DNA of 64,000 nt from Mariaggregatimicrobium sp964498785 (GCA_964498785.1 CAZCJL010000015.1:16870-80869), one strand, 5' to 3'; shown: positions 17,601 to 28,154, counted from the stretch's first letter. Notes: generated from the letters alone by a model not told the origin. Translations and numbers: made by a program.

Positions 17601-20600
17601 GGAATCGGTATTTCGACACTTCTAAACGGCTTTTTTTATTTATATACCAGAACGTTTCAATCCTTGTTTTTCTGGAATCGGTATTTCGACAACGTTCCTT
17701 TTCCATTTGAACCTTTACCATACAAAAGTTTCAATCCTTGTTTTTCTGGAATCGGTATTTCGACTTTCATATTTTGAAACAAAACGATGTTTATTTTTTT
17801 CGTTTCAATCCTTGTTTTTCTGGAATCGGTATTTCGACCAGTTTGATGATACCGGTGATTACAGCTACAAAAAAAGTTTCAATCCTTGTTTTTCTGGAAT
17901 CGGTATTTCGACAATAAGAATTTTCGTTTAAGGTATCTAAAAGATTCCTGTTTCAATCCTTGTTTTTCTGGAATCGGTATTTCGACAAGGTTTTTGATAA
18001 TTAATATAATGGGAGGATTTTGTTTCAATCCTTGTTTTTCTGGAATCGGTATTTCGACTCCCTTATCGAATCCGATTTCTATAAGTTTTGTGAGTTTCAA
18101 TCCTTGTTTTTCTGGAATCGGTATTTCGACCTATTTATTTTCAACTTATAAAAGTATATTTATATCTGTTTCAATCCTTGTTTTTCTGGAATCGGTATTT
18201 CGACTGCGGTTCAACGCGCCGGTTACTTTTATAGTCAGTAAGTTTCAATCCTTGTTTTTCTGGAATCGGTATTTCGACTATATGACCATTAACTTCCAGG
18301 ACACATCATATTCATGTTTCAATCCTTGTTTTTCTGGAATCGGTATTTCGACAAATATCAAATGGATATTCACCTTCGCCAATTCTATGTTTCAATCCTT
18401 GTTTTTCTGGAATCGGTATTTCGACAATGTTTCAGATTACAAAAATGCGTTTATAAGCACGTTTCAATCCTTGTTTTTCTGGAATCGGTATTTCGACCCT
18501 GATATTGATATTGATATTGATACCTGATATTGAGTTTCAATCCTTGTTTTTCTGGAATCGGTATTTCGACTTGTCTTTTGTCAATGATTCCAACGGCGTG
18601 ACGGTGTTTCAATCCTTGTTTTTCTGGAATCGGTATTTCGACAACGGTAAGCGAACCATTGGTAACCCAGAAGGTAAGGTTTCAATCCTTGTTTTTCTGG
18701 AATCGGTATTTCGACTCGATTTCGATATATTTAGAACATTTGAAAAATAAAGTTTCAATCCTTGTTTTTCTGGAATCGGTATTTCGACTGTATATTATAC
18801 TAAGATAATTAATCAAATACTTAAGTTTCAATCCTTGTTTTTCTGGAATCGGTATTTCGACTTAACGGACATGGCAGTTAAACAAGTACAAGCAAAAAGT
18901 TTCAATCCTTGTTTTTCTGGAATCGGTATTTCGACCTTTCATGAGTAATTCATCTATTGATTGTGAAACAGTTTCAATCCTTGTTTTTCTGGAATCGGTA
19001 TTTCGACTTTGGCCATGGAGAGACTAAAGCAACTTGCTTATGGCGTTTCAATCCTTGTTTTTCTGGAATCGGTATTTCGACAATGGGTTGACGGAATCCA
19101 CAAATGCCAAAATGTGCGTTTCAATCCTTGTTTTTCTGGAATCGGTATTTCGACCGAACCGTATTTTGCAAATAAGTCTGTGTTTGATTTGGTTTCAATC
19201 CTTGTTTTTCTGGAATCGGTATTTCGACCCGCAATATCCCGCAATAGTGAACAGTACCCGGTAAAGTTTCAATCCTTGTTTTTCTGGAATCGGTATTTCG
19301 ACATATGTTTATTTATTTCTCTTGTTTCTGTTTTTAAAAGTTTCAATCCTTGTTTTTCTGGAATCGGTATTTCGACATTGTTAATTGAAACAATAATTTT
19401 CCGAATTTGATGTTTCAATCCTTGTTTTTCTGGAATCGGTATTTCGACTTGATATTGATAAACTGATAACTTATTAAGAAAAAGGTTTCAATCCTTGTTT
19501 TTCTGGAATCGGTATTTCGACTAGAAAAAAGTTTTTCGACTTTATCAGCTAAATTTTCGTTTCAATCCTTGTTTTTCTGGAATCGGTATTTCGACAATTC
19601 CCTTTCGCCTTTATCAGGATTAATATCGCTGTTTCAATCCTTGTTTTTCTGGAATCGGTATTTCGACACCGTATCAATAGCAACCTGCCCGAAACTTATG
19701 CCTGGTTTCAATCCTTGTTTTTCTGGAATCGGTATTTCGACTATAGCCGAAACGGGAAGGTGATATAATTCCGATACGCGTTTCAATCCTTGTTTTTCTG
19801 GAATCGGTATTTCGACTTTAGAAGCGAAATACGAAATCTACTCGATACCGAGGTTTCAATCCTTGTTTTTCTGGAATCGGTATTTCGACTATCATTAATA
19901 TAAAGTAAAAAAATCTAAATATCAAGTGTTTCAATCCTTGTTTTTCTGGAATCGGTATTTCGACTAGAGTAAATAAATAAGGAGTTATGATGCAATGAAA
20001 CGTTTCAATCCTTGTTTTTCTGGAATCGGTATTTCGACTATCAATATAGCATTAGAAGTAGAGTTAGCTATAGAGTTTCAATCCTTGTTTTTCTGGAATC
20101 GGTATTTCGACTTTATATATCGCATTGGTTGTATGCGAAGGTTTTTGAGTTTCAATCCTTGTTTTTCTGGAATCGGTATTTCGACAATAAAGACATGGAT
20201 CGATGCGGAAAAGATTCATGAGTTTCAATCCTTGTTTTTCTGGAATCGGTATTTCGACTTTTGATAATTACCTTAATATGGCAACGCTGTTTCGGTTTCA
20301 ATCCTTGTTTTTCTGGAATCGGTATTTCGACTTTGAGGTGAAATTCTGCGCCCTCGTTTGCTTTTCTTGGTTTCAATCCTTGTTTTTCTGGAATCGGTAT
20401 TTCGACAAAAATGGGATTGTCGGTTACTTATGTTCCCTATTCAGTTTCAATCCTTGTTTTTCTGGAATCGGTATTTCGACAAATTTTATTCTTTCTTTTA
20501 CTGCCTTGCGCTGGATGTTTCAATCCTTGTTTTTCTGGAATCGGTATTTCGACCTGAATTTGATGGTGATATTCCGGTTCAATTCGCAGAGTTTCAATCC

Positions 20601-22024
20601 TTGTTTTTCTGGAATCGGTATTTCGACTTACCCGTCTTATCCATTCTTTTTTTGTTTCAAAAGTGTTTCAATCCTTGTTTTTCTGGAATCGGTATTTCGA
20701 CACTGCTGGAACTCGATGATGTGCTCGACGAACTTGAGTTTCAATCCTTGTTTTTCTGGAATCGGTATTTCGACATGCAAAGAAAAAAGACAATAGTATC
20801 ACACAAAATAGTTTCAATCCTTGTTTTTCTGGAATCGGTATTTCGACAACTGCTTGAGCTTACCGAAGAACTTGATGAACTTGAGTTTCAATCCTTGTTT
20901 TTCTGGAATCGGTATTTCGACTTCGTTGCCTGCATTTGCGAACTTGTTTCTAAGAAGTTTCAATCCTTGTTTTTCTGGAATCGGTATTTCGACTTAGTAC
21001 ATCATTCTTTAGAATCGAATATGCCTTGTGTTTCAATCCTTGTTTTTCTGGAATCGGTATTTCGACAACAACAATTATATGCACTACTAAAAGGACTTGA
21101 AAGTTTCAATCCTTGTTTTTCTGGAATCGGTATTTCGACGGTGGGAACGCAAGACTACAGCCAGCTAACGGTCGAGGTTTCAATCCTTGTTTTTCTGGAA
21201 TCGGTATTTCGACCTGATGGTTTTTTAGCAGAATACTTTTCATTAACTATTGTTTCAATCCTTGTTTTTCTGGAATCGGTATTTCGACATTTTACCACAT
21301 TCGATATGCTTTATCGGACAGATGTGTTTCAATCCTTGTTTTTCTGGAATCGGTATTTCGACAGAACATCGCACGGACTACTAACTTCATTTGTGAAAGT
21401 TTCAATCCTTGTTTTTCTGGAATCGGTATTTCGACGAAATTATTTTACTATTCTGAGGCGGAAATGGAAAAGTTTCAATCCTTGTTTTTCTGGAATCGGT
21501 ATTTCGACTAGCACGCTGAATCTGCTCATCGACTGAGGTTGTATCGTTTCAATCCTTGTTTTTCTGGAATCGGTATTTCGACTTTTTTAGGAATTCCGCC
21601 ATTCTGTGCCTTCATAAAGTTTCAATCCTTGTTTTTCTGGAATCGGTATTTCGACTGCGGGAACGGACATTGTTGGCAAGTTGGTGACCTGGGGTTTCAA
21701 TCCTTGTTTTTCTGGAATCGGTATTTCGACTTCGATTTCCGGCTTCGCTTCGCCCAGCTTAACCTTGTTTCAATCCTTGTTTTTCTGGAATCGGTATTTC
21801 GACAACGCTAAAAGAGCAGGTAAAAGACTATCAAAGAGATGTTTCAATCCTTGTTTTTCTGGAATCGGTATTTCGACAAAATAACGGAAAAATGGACTTA
21901 TACGAATCTGAAAGTTTCAATCCTTGTTTTTCTGGAATCGGTATTTCGACATCATTTTGTTCTCCTTTATAATTTCAAACTTCCACTGTTTCAATCCTTG
22001 TTTTTCTGGAATCGGTATTTCGAC
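14634..22024 (-). CRISPR. Type I-B CRISPR array, 101 repeats and 100 spacers
   Basis: A 37-base repeat, on the plus strand beginning GTTTCAATCC and ending GGTATTTCGAC, recurs every 71-75 bases. I counted 101 copies by hand, from 14634-14670 to 21988-22024, with spacers of 35-38 bases. The first copy (14634-14670) has its first bases replaced (TGGGAA) and R8 (15153-15189) has one G to C change; all others appear identical. Read on the minus strand the repeat ends in ATTGAAAC, the usual 8-base crRNA 5' handle, so the array is transcribed leftwards from the leader at 22025-22274. The degenerate leftmost copy is then the leader-distal end, as expected. The adjacent I-B cas operon runs in the same direction. 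Numerous ORFs across it are artefacts of the repeat (FNPCFSGIGIST and similar). Confidence 0.99.
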
Positions 22025-22274
22025 AACTCTCGCTTGATAACTTTCAATATCTATTCCTGTTATCCCTGTTTTTTCATCCGTTGCTTTTGCTCTTTTTGCA
22101 TTTCTCTACTCTCCCAAACACGCCGCTTTAGCCGGTTGTGCAGGTTTTTAGCGCCAGATAATTCATTTATATTTAGTTACTTTACTCTTGTATCAACTGC
22201 ACGTACAAATAAATTTGCCTCAGCGAAATGATTTATCTCTTCTGAATCGATCACACAAATTTCCTTTTTATGTA
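22025..22274 (-). promoter_or_regulatory. CRISPR leader
   Basis: This 250-base gene-free stretch lies between the stop of cas4 and the first, leader-proximal repeat. It is A/T-rich with long A tracts when read leftwards (GCAAAAAGAGCAAAAGCAAC). A possible promoter on the minus strand is TTGATA then 17 bases then AATATA, placed about 120 bases before the array. Its base next to the repeat shows ATTGAAAG, similar to the repeat end. New spacers should be inserted at 22024/22025. Confidence 0.8.
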
Positions 22275-22889
22275 TCACACACAGATATTTCTGTAACAAC
22301 AATCAACGCATTTAGAGCGAGACGATGTTTTTTTGGGGAAACGCCCGCTATAAATAATATCAAGGATATCATCAATGACCTGTTTTGTTTTTTCAAAATC
22401 TTGTTCATTAAGCGGAACATTCAACAAATAATTTTTGCTCCGAACAAACACAATAAACCCATTATGAACCGGTTTTTGGTAATTATCCATGATCAGCCAC
22501 GCCTGAAGAATAAGCTGATGTTTATATGTATTAAACAGCTTTTCTTTAAATTGTGCATATTTATATTCAAGAGGCGCCATGGAACCGTCCCGTAAATACA
22601 ACGCTTCATCGAGAATGCCGCGCACCCTGTTACGGGGACTGCTCAAATATACGGATAATTCTTTATCGATGCAACCGATTTTTTTACGTACATATTCTTT
22701 GTTAATGCGGGTCCGGTTTTCATGGACCTGTCTGCCTTGTTGCACTTTAAAACGTCGCTCTTCATGTTGGGGAATTTTAAGGCATTCCATAAAATAGATA
22801 AAGCGCGGGCAAAACAAATATTCCATCACCAGTGACGGTGTGACAGAGAGTGCGTTTTGCTCGTTAAAAGAATTTTGTTCTGATTTCAT
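22275..22889 (-). CDS. cas4: Cas4 exonuclease of the adaptation module
   Basis: Cas4 is an iron-sulphur RecB-family nuclease that helps choose and trim pre-spacers next to a PAM. Visible motifs are the first cysteine in YLFCPRFIYF near residue 27, GRQVHENR near 52, GILDEALY near 90 with the nuclease EYKYA near 107, and the C-terminal cluster CVDCCYRNIC with the remaining cysteines. The 204-aa length is normal for type I-B Cas4. Its start lies 26 bases inside the end of cas2. Placement last in the operon, after cas2, is unusual; cas4 more often precedes cas1. Confidence 0.93.
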   Translation of the reverse strand: MKSEQNSFNEQNALSVTPSLVMEYLFCPRFIYFMECLKIPQHEERRFKVQQGRQVHENRTRINKEYVRKKIGCIDKELSVYLSSPRNRVRGILDEALYLRDGSMAPLEYKYAQFKEKLFNTYKHQLILQAWLIMDNYQKPVHNGFIVFVRSKNYLLNVPLNEQDFEKTKQVIDDILDIIYSGRFPKKTSSRSKCVDCCYRNICV

Positions 22890-23154
22890 CGGTCACCATT
22901 TCCTTATCAAATGCCTGTCCAATTAATTTAACTTTTGCAAAATCATCTTTGCACATGGGAAAGATGTAAACAGAATCCTTTTTTTTATTGATTAGTTTTT
23001 GAATTTTCAATTTCAGTTCATCAATCTGGTTCATATTAAGGTCGCCCAGAAACACAGATTTCTGGACGCGGTAAATTCCGGCAGCAATGCAGGCTTTCGA
23101 CACTTTGGTTCTGGCTTTATCTTCAATAATGTCATAAATAACCCAGACGAGCAT
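22864..23154 (-). CDS. cas2: Cas2, adaptation complex subunit
   Basis: Cas2 forms the central dimer of the Cas1-Cas2 integrase. The 96-aa protein has the ferredoxin-like first strand MLVWVIYDIIEDKAR with the conserved aspartate, followed by AGIYRVQKSVFLGDL, a strong family signature, and the VYIFPMCKDD strand. It begins 64 bp after cas1 and overlaps cas4 by 26 bases. It acts in spacer acquisition, together with Cas1 and the neighbouring Cas4. Confidence 0.96.
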   Translation of the reverse strand: MLVWVIYDIIEDKARTKVSKACIAAGIYRVQKSVFLGDLNMNQIDELKLKIQKLINKKKDSVYIFPMCKDDFAKVKLIGQAFDKEMVTDEIRTKFF

Positions 23155-23218
23155 GGGGCTTCTCCTTTTTACTGATGTTTATCTGTCGTTACTCATTTTA
23201 ATGTAAAATGCAGGTGTT

Positions 23219-24220
23219 TTAAAATTGTTGAACAGTGGTTTTTGTTTTGTTCTTTTTGATCAATGTATTCGCGATTTTATGACAGTCGAACCGGATAATA
23301 TCTTTCAGTTGAATATTTCGATTATTGTGACGTACTTTCTGTTCCATACGATCGTTAAAGGCGGCTATTAACACTTGTTTGCCTTCTTTATTAAGCATCA
23401 TTCCATTTTTAATTTTTGAGAAGAATTCTTTTTGCACCTGACGTTTGCTAAATAAGTAGAAAACGGTTTTATCACCGATAATGCGATACGGTTCAATGAG
23501 ATCAAAAACCAGGGATTTTTTGGCATAATTATCGGTATGCAAAAAGCCAACATAAGGATCGAGGCCGGCAATAATGCAGGCTTTTTCAACGCGGCTGTAA
23601 AGGATTCCATAGGTATAGTTCAGCATAGCGTTAAATTCATCTTTTGCAGGCTGCCGTGAGCGGCCATGGAATTTATATTTTTCCGGAATAAGGAAAGCGA
23701 GTGCAGAAAAATAGGCGCGTCCGGCGCTTCCTTCCAGTCCCAGTATTTCAGAGCGTTTTTGTTCCACAGTGCCGCTCAGTTGATTGAGCTTTTGTTTTGC
23801 CTGTTCGATTTTGCCGCAATATTCAGCCACTTGTTCAGCCTTTGGTGGTCGCTGTCGGGCAAGTTCATTAAGAAAATCAATATGGTTGGTCATTTTGCGG
23901 TCCACCCATTCGGTAACCAGCGCCAGTCCTTTATCCGTGTCTGCAATTTCCAGTTGTTTTCTTCTGATGAGTGTGGTAGAGCCAAATTGAGGTTTCCAAA
24001 TACGGGCATACGGATCCCCGAATCCATCGAGAAAAACAATATCAATGTTATTTTTCACAGCCAGTTCGATGACATCGTTAGAAAGCGTAACGCCCGTTGT
24101 GATGAGAATGGAATCGACTTTGTTCGCTGAAATCCGATGCTTTTCATCTTTTATTTTTATTTCAAAGCAGTCGTCCTTCTTATGGAGATATGTGCCAAAC
24201 GTGCTAATCACAAGTTGCAT
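23219..24220 (-). CDS. cas1: Cas1 integrase
   Basis: Cas1 inserts new spacers at the leader-repeat junction. The N-terminal beta domain is clear (ISTFGTYLHKKDDCFEI; SILITTGVTLSNDVIELA). Catalytic positions are visible: glutamate in LGLEGSAGRAYFSAL near residue 162, histidine in YVGFLHTDNY near 226 and acidic residues in FDLIEPYR near 240. At 333 aa it is full length and close to type I-B Cas1 proteins. It lies 105 bp downstream of cas6b and 64 bp upstream of cas2, all on the minus strand. Confidence 0.97.
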   Translation of the reverse strand: MQLVISTFGTYLHKKDDCFEIKIKDEKHRISANKVDSILITTGVTLSNDVIELAVKNNIDIVFLDGFGDPYARIWKPQFGSTTLIRRKQLEIADTDKGLALVTEWVDRKMTNHIDFLNELARQRPPKAEQVAEYCGKIEQAKQKLNQLSGTVEQKRSEILGLEGSAGRAYFSALAFLIPEKYKFHGRSRQPAKDEFNAMLNYTYGILYSRVEKACIIAGLDPYVGFLHTDNYAKKSLVFDLIEPYRIIGDKTVFYLFSKRQVQKEFFSKIKNGMMLNKEGKQVLIAAFNDRMEQKVRHNNRNIQLKDIIRFDCHKIANTLIKKNKTKTTVQQF

Positions 24221-24325
24221 TTTGGGGGACTCCTTTTAGGGTAATCGGACAATTGATACTATTTATTTTCGGCAGAATCGATTCGTTTATTCAATATATA
24301 TTCTGTAAAAAACGCGGCTTTTGAT

Positions 24326-25009
24326 TTAATAATACTTCGCGATATCTTCAATGGAAATTTGTTTTACTGTTCCAAATCCGCGTGCAACTGATTTGCCAAT
24401 TCCCAGATAATCGGGAATAATGAAATTGCAGGCAAAAAATCCGGTAAATCCGCTCATATCCATTCCTTTTAATTTGGCTGGTTTCAAGCGTGTGTCATTG
24501 GTGATAACGATTTGATCCGGCACAGTATAATCAAATGATTTGGACATGGAAAGCAGGTTGCCAATCAGAATGCGGTTTAACAGATCAAGCCTTCCGGCGG
24601 CGTCTGAATTTCGGAACGAATGATAATTTTTTTGATTGAGCGCCAGCCAGGGCGACACAAATTTGTAGAAACGGAGTTCTTCATCGATCCCGAAATCCTG
24701 TTCTTTAACTGTGATTGTTTTTTCTGTAATCGGAATCATGGATTCACCGATTTTCATTTCGGAAATTTTAAATTGAATCTGTTTCAACACCTCGGCGCCA
24801 TCGTTTACGCCAATAATTGTTGGCGTATAATTGAGCACTTTATATTGAACAAGCGGATATGCATAAATGAATTTATTAGCCTCAATATGGTGGTGCAATT
24901 GAATATATTGAGGAAATTGTCTTCCGAAATATCCTCTGATTTTCGGAATATCGCGGCGAAAGTATTTTTCATGTCCCAAAGTGAGTGTTAAAATTTGAAT
25001 TTTTTTCAT
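24326..25009 (-). CDS. cas6: Cas6b-type CRISPR RNA endonuclease
   Basis: Cas6 cuts the pre-crRNA within each repeat, leaving the 8-base ATTGAAAC handle. This 227-aa protein belongs to the Cas6b-like branch: the N-terminal half reads FRRDIPKIRGYF, QYIQLHHHI and YAYPLVQYKVLN, and the C-terminal half ends with the glycine-rich loop GIGKSVARGFGTVK. The histidine cluster near residue 40 is a plausible catalytic site. It lies 21 bp after cas3 and 105 bp before cas1, an odd position for a type I-B operon, where cas6 usually comes first. A broken copy of a different Cas6 is at the operon head (31033-31305). Confidence 0.85.
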   Translation of the reverse strand: MKKIQILTLTLGHEKYFRRDIPKIRGYFGRQFPQYIQLHHHIEANKFIYAYPLVQYKVLNYTPTIIGVNDGAEVLKQIQFKISEMKIGESMIPITEKTITVKEQDFGIDEELRFYKFVSPWLALNQKNYHSFRNSDAAGRLDLLNRILIGNLLSMSKSFDYTVPDQIVITNDTRLKPAKLKGMDMSGFTGFFACNFIIPDYLGIGKSVARGFGTVKQISIEDIAKYY

Positions 25010-25030
25010 AGAAATGTCTTGTGTTATAAG

Positions 25031-27436
25031 TTAAAAGATAAAATCGGCGGACGATTTTGGTGTTTCATTTAAATAGCCCAGCGTTGGTGAATAGTATTTC
25101 GGGAGTATCTCAATGGGCAGAAAATATAATCCGCCGAGTTGCTCAAGCTCATCGCTTAACTGATTTACAGGGATTGAAACCATAAATTGCATGAGCGTTG
25201 GTTTTATTTCTATAAAATGTTTCCGTCGTTCCAGTGAATTTTCCAGTAGCAGGAGACTGGTGTAGCGTTGCCAAATATCCATGGCTTCTTCATTTTGGGG
25301 AATAAATACACTGGCAACCGGATAGTCTTCATCAATCAATTTATAGTTCCCCAACGAAGAAAATGCAAGTTGGTCCATGGCAGCAATCATGTCCTCTGCT
25401 AACTGCGTGCTTTGTTTTTCCCGGATTGATTGATAGTAGGTACGAATGGCATTTAAAAACTCCTGCTCGCTAATTTTATTGGTGTGTTCGACAATTTGTT
25501 TTGTGGAAAACATTTTAATGAGATCGTCTTTTCCGTAAATATATCGATAATAGGGGTGTCCTTTTTCATTGCAAAGAATAATAAACCGAACATCGCCAGT
25601 CTCTCGTTTTCCGTTTCGGTTACATCGTCCTGCTGCCTGATTGAGCGAATCCAGCGGAGCAAAATCCCGGATCACAATATCGAAATCAAGATCCACGCCA
25701 GCTTCCACCAATTGAGTTGATACGACAATTTTTGGCAGGTCGCACTCTCTGATTTCATTGATATAAAATAATCGATCATAAGGCGTCAGACGTGTTGATA
25801 AATGAAAAAGCTGGTGCTCTTTTTGATCTTTGGAAATCAGTTGAAATAGATCCCGCGCCACCCGTGTCGTATTTACAATAATCAGAATATCGGAATGCGG
25901 TTTTTGGATGACGATTTGTTGAATATCAGCAGCTAATTCGGAAATGGTTTGAGGCTGTAAATCAATGTCAACGTGATACCGGTTAAACAATTGAAAATAG
26001 CGATCTTTATTTGGAACAAGCTGAACGAGGTTATTTTCCGGTAATAATTTTGGGAGTGTTGCTGTCATCAAAATAAACCGGCACTGAAAAATGTCTGCCA
26101 TTCTTTTAAATACATTTTCGAGCGCCGGCCAGAATTGGTGTGGCAGGGTTTGAATTTCATCCAAAATGATAATTGAGCCGGATAATTGATGCAGCCGCCG
26201 CACCATCATATTGCGATTTCCGATAATGGTATGAAAAAACTGTACAAAGGTAGTCACCACCAAACGCGCGTCCCATCCTTCAATCAGCAGCGCGGCCGCA
26301 TCGGCATCGTATTCATGTCCTTTAAATGTCATTTCTGTAAGCGAATGATGTTTAATCATGATATCAGCGTCCGGATGATCGAATACGTCTGCAAACACCT
26401 GATGATTCTGGTCGATAATGGACATGAATGGGAGGCAGTAAATGATTTTCGGCATATTCCCTGTTTCGGCGGCTGAACGTTCCGCAAGCGTAAGCGCAGC
26501 GCCCAGTGCAGCCAGGGTCTTGCCGCTTCCGGTGGGAACATTGAGCGCAAAGAATGGCGTGTTTAGAGGCGCGTTGGCTGCGGTTTCCACACATTCCTGA
26601 TAAATTTGATCCCGCAATTTACTTGTTTCATCATCTGTGTCAGAGAACTTTTCTTTACGAAACTGCTGCAATTTCTGAAATGAGATTGCGCTGGCATCTC
26701 CCTGCTCTGGTAAATTTCCGAGAATCGCATGATATTTATCTGCCGTCAATAACAGCGAATAGCAATACTGAAACAGGAAATAGAGTCGCGAAGCCGGCTC
26801 TCGTCGCAGTTGCCGATGAAATTTTTTACCAATCCGAAAAACGTCTTCTGCGATGCGCTGATAGTTGCTTTCAAAATCATTTTTATCCAGAAATAAACCA
26901 CATTGTTCGCCAACAGTTTTCAAAATAACTGAAAATTCCGGTTCAATGAGCCGCTGAATCTGTTTTTGAATTAGTGATTCATTCATTGACTCAAGCTCGT
27001 CATTTGCACTCTGCCTGTCGAACAGATTTTTCAGATTTCCATGATGTTTTTTAACCCATAAATAAGCAAGGAGCGGATAAAACGTCGTATCAAAACTTTC
27101 TTTCGGGCGAAATGTCGTTAAATACTTTTCCGCAATCCGGTATGCAAATAAGGCCGAAAGCCGTTGATGTTGCGATAGCTCTGTTTTCCGTGCTTTTTCA
27201 CCCGCGTTAATGCTTTCAATATATTCCTGAAAATCAACGGTGGCTTTCCCTAAATCATGACACCAGCAGGCGATGGATATCAATGTGGTGTAAAGAGTTT
27301 GCTCATCCGCATTTTCCCAGCGAACCGGTTGTTTGTGCAGCAGGGCATTGGCGCCCTCTGCAACTCCGTTCAAATGATCGACCAACAGAAGCTGCGGATG
27401 AGATTTTAATTTAAAAGAGAATGATGTTTCTGTCAT
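25031..27436 (-). CDS. cas3: Cas3 helicase-nuclease
   Basis: Cas3 is recruited by Cascade to unwind and degrade target DNA. The N-terminal HD nuclease has CWCHDLGKATVDF near residue 57 and a later KKHHGNL. The SF2 helicase shows LNVPTGSGKTLAAL near 297 (Walker A), ILDEIQTLPHQFW near 424 (DEIQ box), LMTATLP, then STQLVEAGVDLDFD and QAAGRCNRNGK (motifs V and VI). The 801-aa HD-first fusion is normal for type I-B. Its start lies 26 bases inside the end of cas5, so translation is coupled. All catalytic residues that I can check are intact. Confidence 0.97.
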   Translation of the reverse strand: MTETSFSFKLKSHPQLLLVDHLNGVAEGANALLHKQPVRWENADEQTLYTTLISIACWCHDLGKATVDFQEYIESINAGEKARKTELSQHQRLSALFAYRIAEKYLTTFRPKESFDTTFYPLLAYLWVKKHHGNLKNLFDRQSANDELESMNESLIQKQIQRLIEPEFSVILKTVGEQCGLFLDKNDFESNYQRIAEDVFRIGKKFHRQLRREPASRLYFLFQYCYSLLLTADKYHAILGNLPEQGDASAISFQKLQQFRKEKFSDTDDETSKLRDQIYQECVETAANAPLNTPFFALNVPTGSGKTLAALGAALTLAERSAAETGNMPKIIYCLPFMSIIDQNHQVFADVFDHPDADIMIKHHSLTEMTFKGHEYDADAAALLIEGWDARLVVTTFVQFFHTIIGNRNMMVRRLHQLSGSIIILDEIQTLPHQFWPALENVFKRMADIFQCRFILMTATLPKLLPENNLVQLVPNKDRYFQLFNRYHVDIDLQPQTISELAADIQQIVIQKPHSDILIIVNTTRVARDLFQLISKDQKEHQLFHLSTRLTPYDRLFYINEIRECDLPKIVVSTQLVEAGVDLDFDIVIRDFAPLDSLNQAAGRCNRNGKRETGDVRFIILCNEKGHPYYRYIYGKDDLIKMFSTKQIVEHTNKISEQEFLNAIRTYYQSIREKQSTQLAEDMIAAMDQLAFSSLGNYKLIDEDYPVASVFIPQNEEAMDIWQRYTSLLLLENSLERRKHFIEIKPTLMQFMVSIPVNQLSDELEQLGGLYFLPIEILPKYYSPTLGYLNETPKSSADFIF

Positions 27437-28154
27437 TTTCGGTTTCCCAATAACGAGTCACTCTGTATTTATGTGGTTTTGCCAAACGTTCATAAAACAC
27501 ACGCTCGTAGCGCGACACAATTCGTTCCGGCGTCATTTCCATGGGAACCATTACCTGAAATAACTCGGTCTCCGGGTCCAGTTCCACAGCGTGATCATCT
27601 GTTAAAAAGGATTCCGGGACGATTGAATCGAGCGCTATCCAATCCGACGATTGCTTTTCCGAGGCGTGTACTTCGCCCACATATTTGAAATTTGCAAGTA
27701 ATTCGCTTAATCCCAGCACCGGTGTATACACAGCGCAGTGCGCCTGTAAATGATCTTTTAATTTATCATAAATTGCATCATCCTCGTGCTGGAAATAAAT
27801 TCGGTATTTCGGATTTTTAACAAATTCGGTGCGAATCTGTGTGCGCGGAGCATGGCCTGCTTTTTTTATCGGCAGAAACAGGCTATCTCCCCGTTGATCT
27901 TTTGTATTAATCAAATTAAGAGTCCAGCGCACTTTCCGAATTCGGGAAACCATACACACTGCCAAACGACAGGCTCCGTTTTGAAAATGACGAAGATAGT
28001 CATTTTCTTCTTTTTCAAGTCCGATAACCGCACTAATCAACCCATACAACGTGGGTTTGGGCGGAAAGCCGAACGACAGTGGCGAAGAGGTTGTATAATA
28101 TGTTCGAAAATGAGCGTAATCTGCCCACACATCGAATACCAGTAATTTATTCAT
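27411..28154 (-). CDS. cas5b: Cas5b, Cascade subunit
   Basis: Cas5 binds the crRNA 5' handle and joins the large subunit to the Cas7 backbone. The RAMP-type N-terminus VFDVWADYAHFRTYYTT, then LSFGFPPKPTLYGLISAVIG, is the standard opening of Cas5 of subtype I-B. The protein is 247 aa. It lies 14 bp after cas7 and overlaps cas3 by 26 bases, matching the canonical cas8b-cas7-cas5-cas3 order. Confidence 0.95.
   Translation of the reverse strand: MNKLLVFDVWADYAHFRTYYTTSSPLSFGFPPKPTLYGLISAVIGLEKEENDYLRHFQNGACRLAVCMVSRIRKVRWTLNLINTKDQRGDSLFLPIKKAGHAPRTQIRTEFVKNPKYRIYFQHEDDAIYDKLKDHLQAHCAVYTPVLGLSELLANFKYVGEVHASEKQSSDWIALDSIVPESFLTDDHAVELDPETELFQVMVPMEMTPERIVSRYERVFYERLAKPHKYRVTRYWETENDRNIILF

Noticed and set aside
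14469..22231. Dozens of plus- and minus-strand ORFs with FNPCFSGIGIST, FQSLFFWNRYFD, VSILVFLESVFR or RKTRIET repeats
   Set aside because: They are the CRISPR repeat read in its frames joined to spacers, not proteins.
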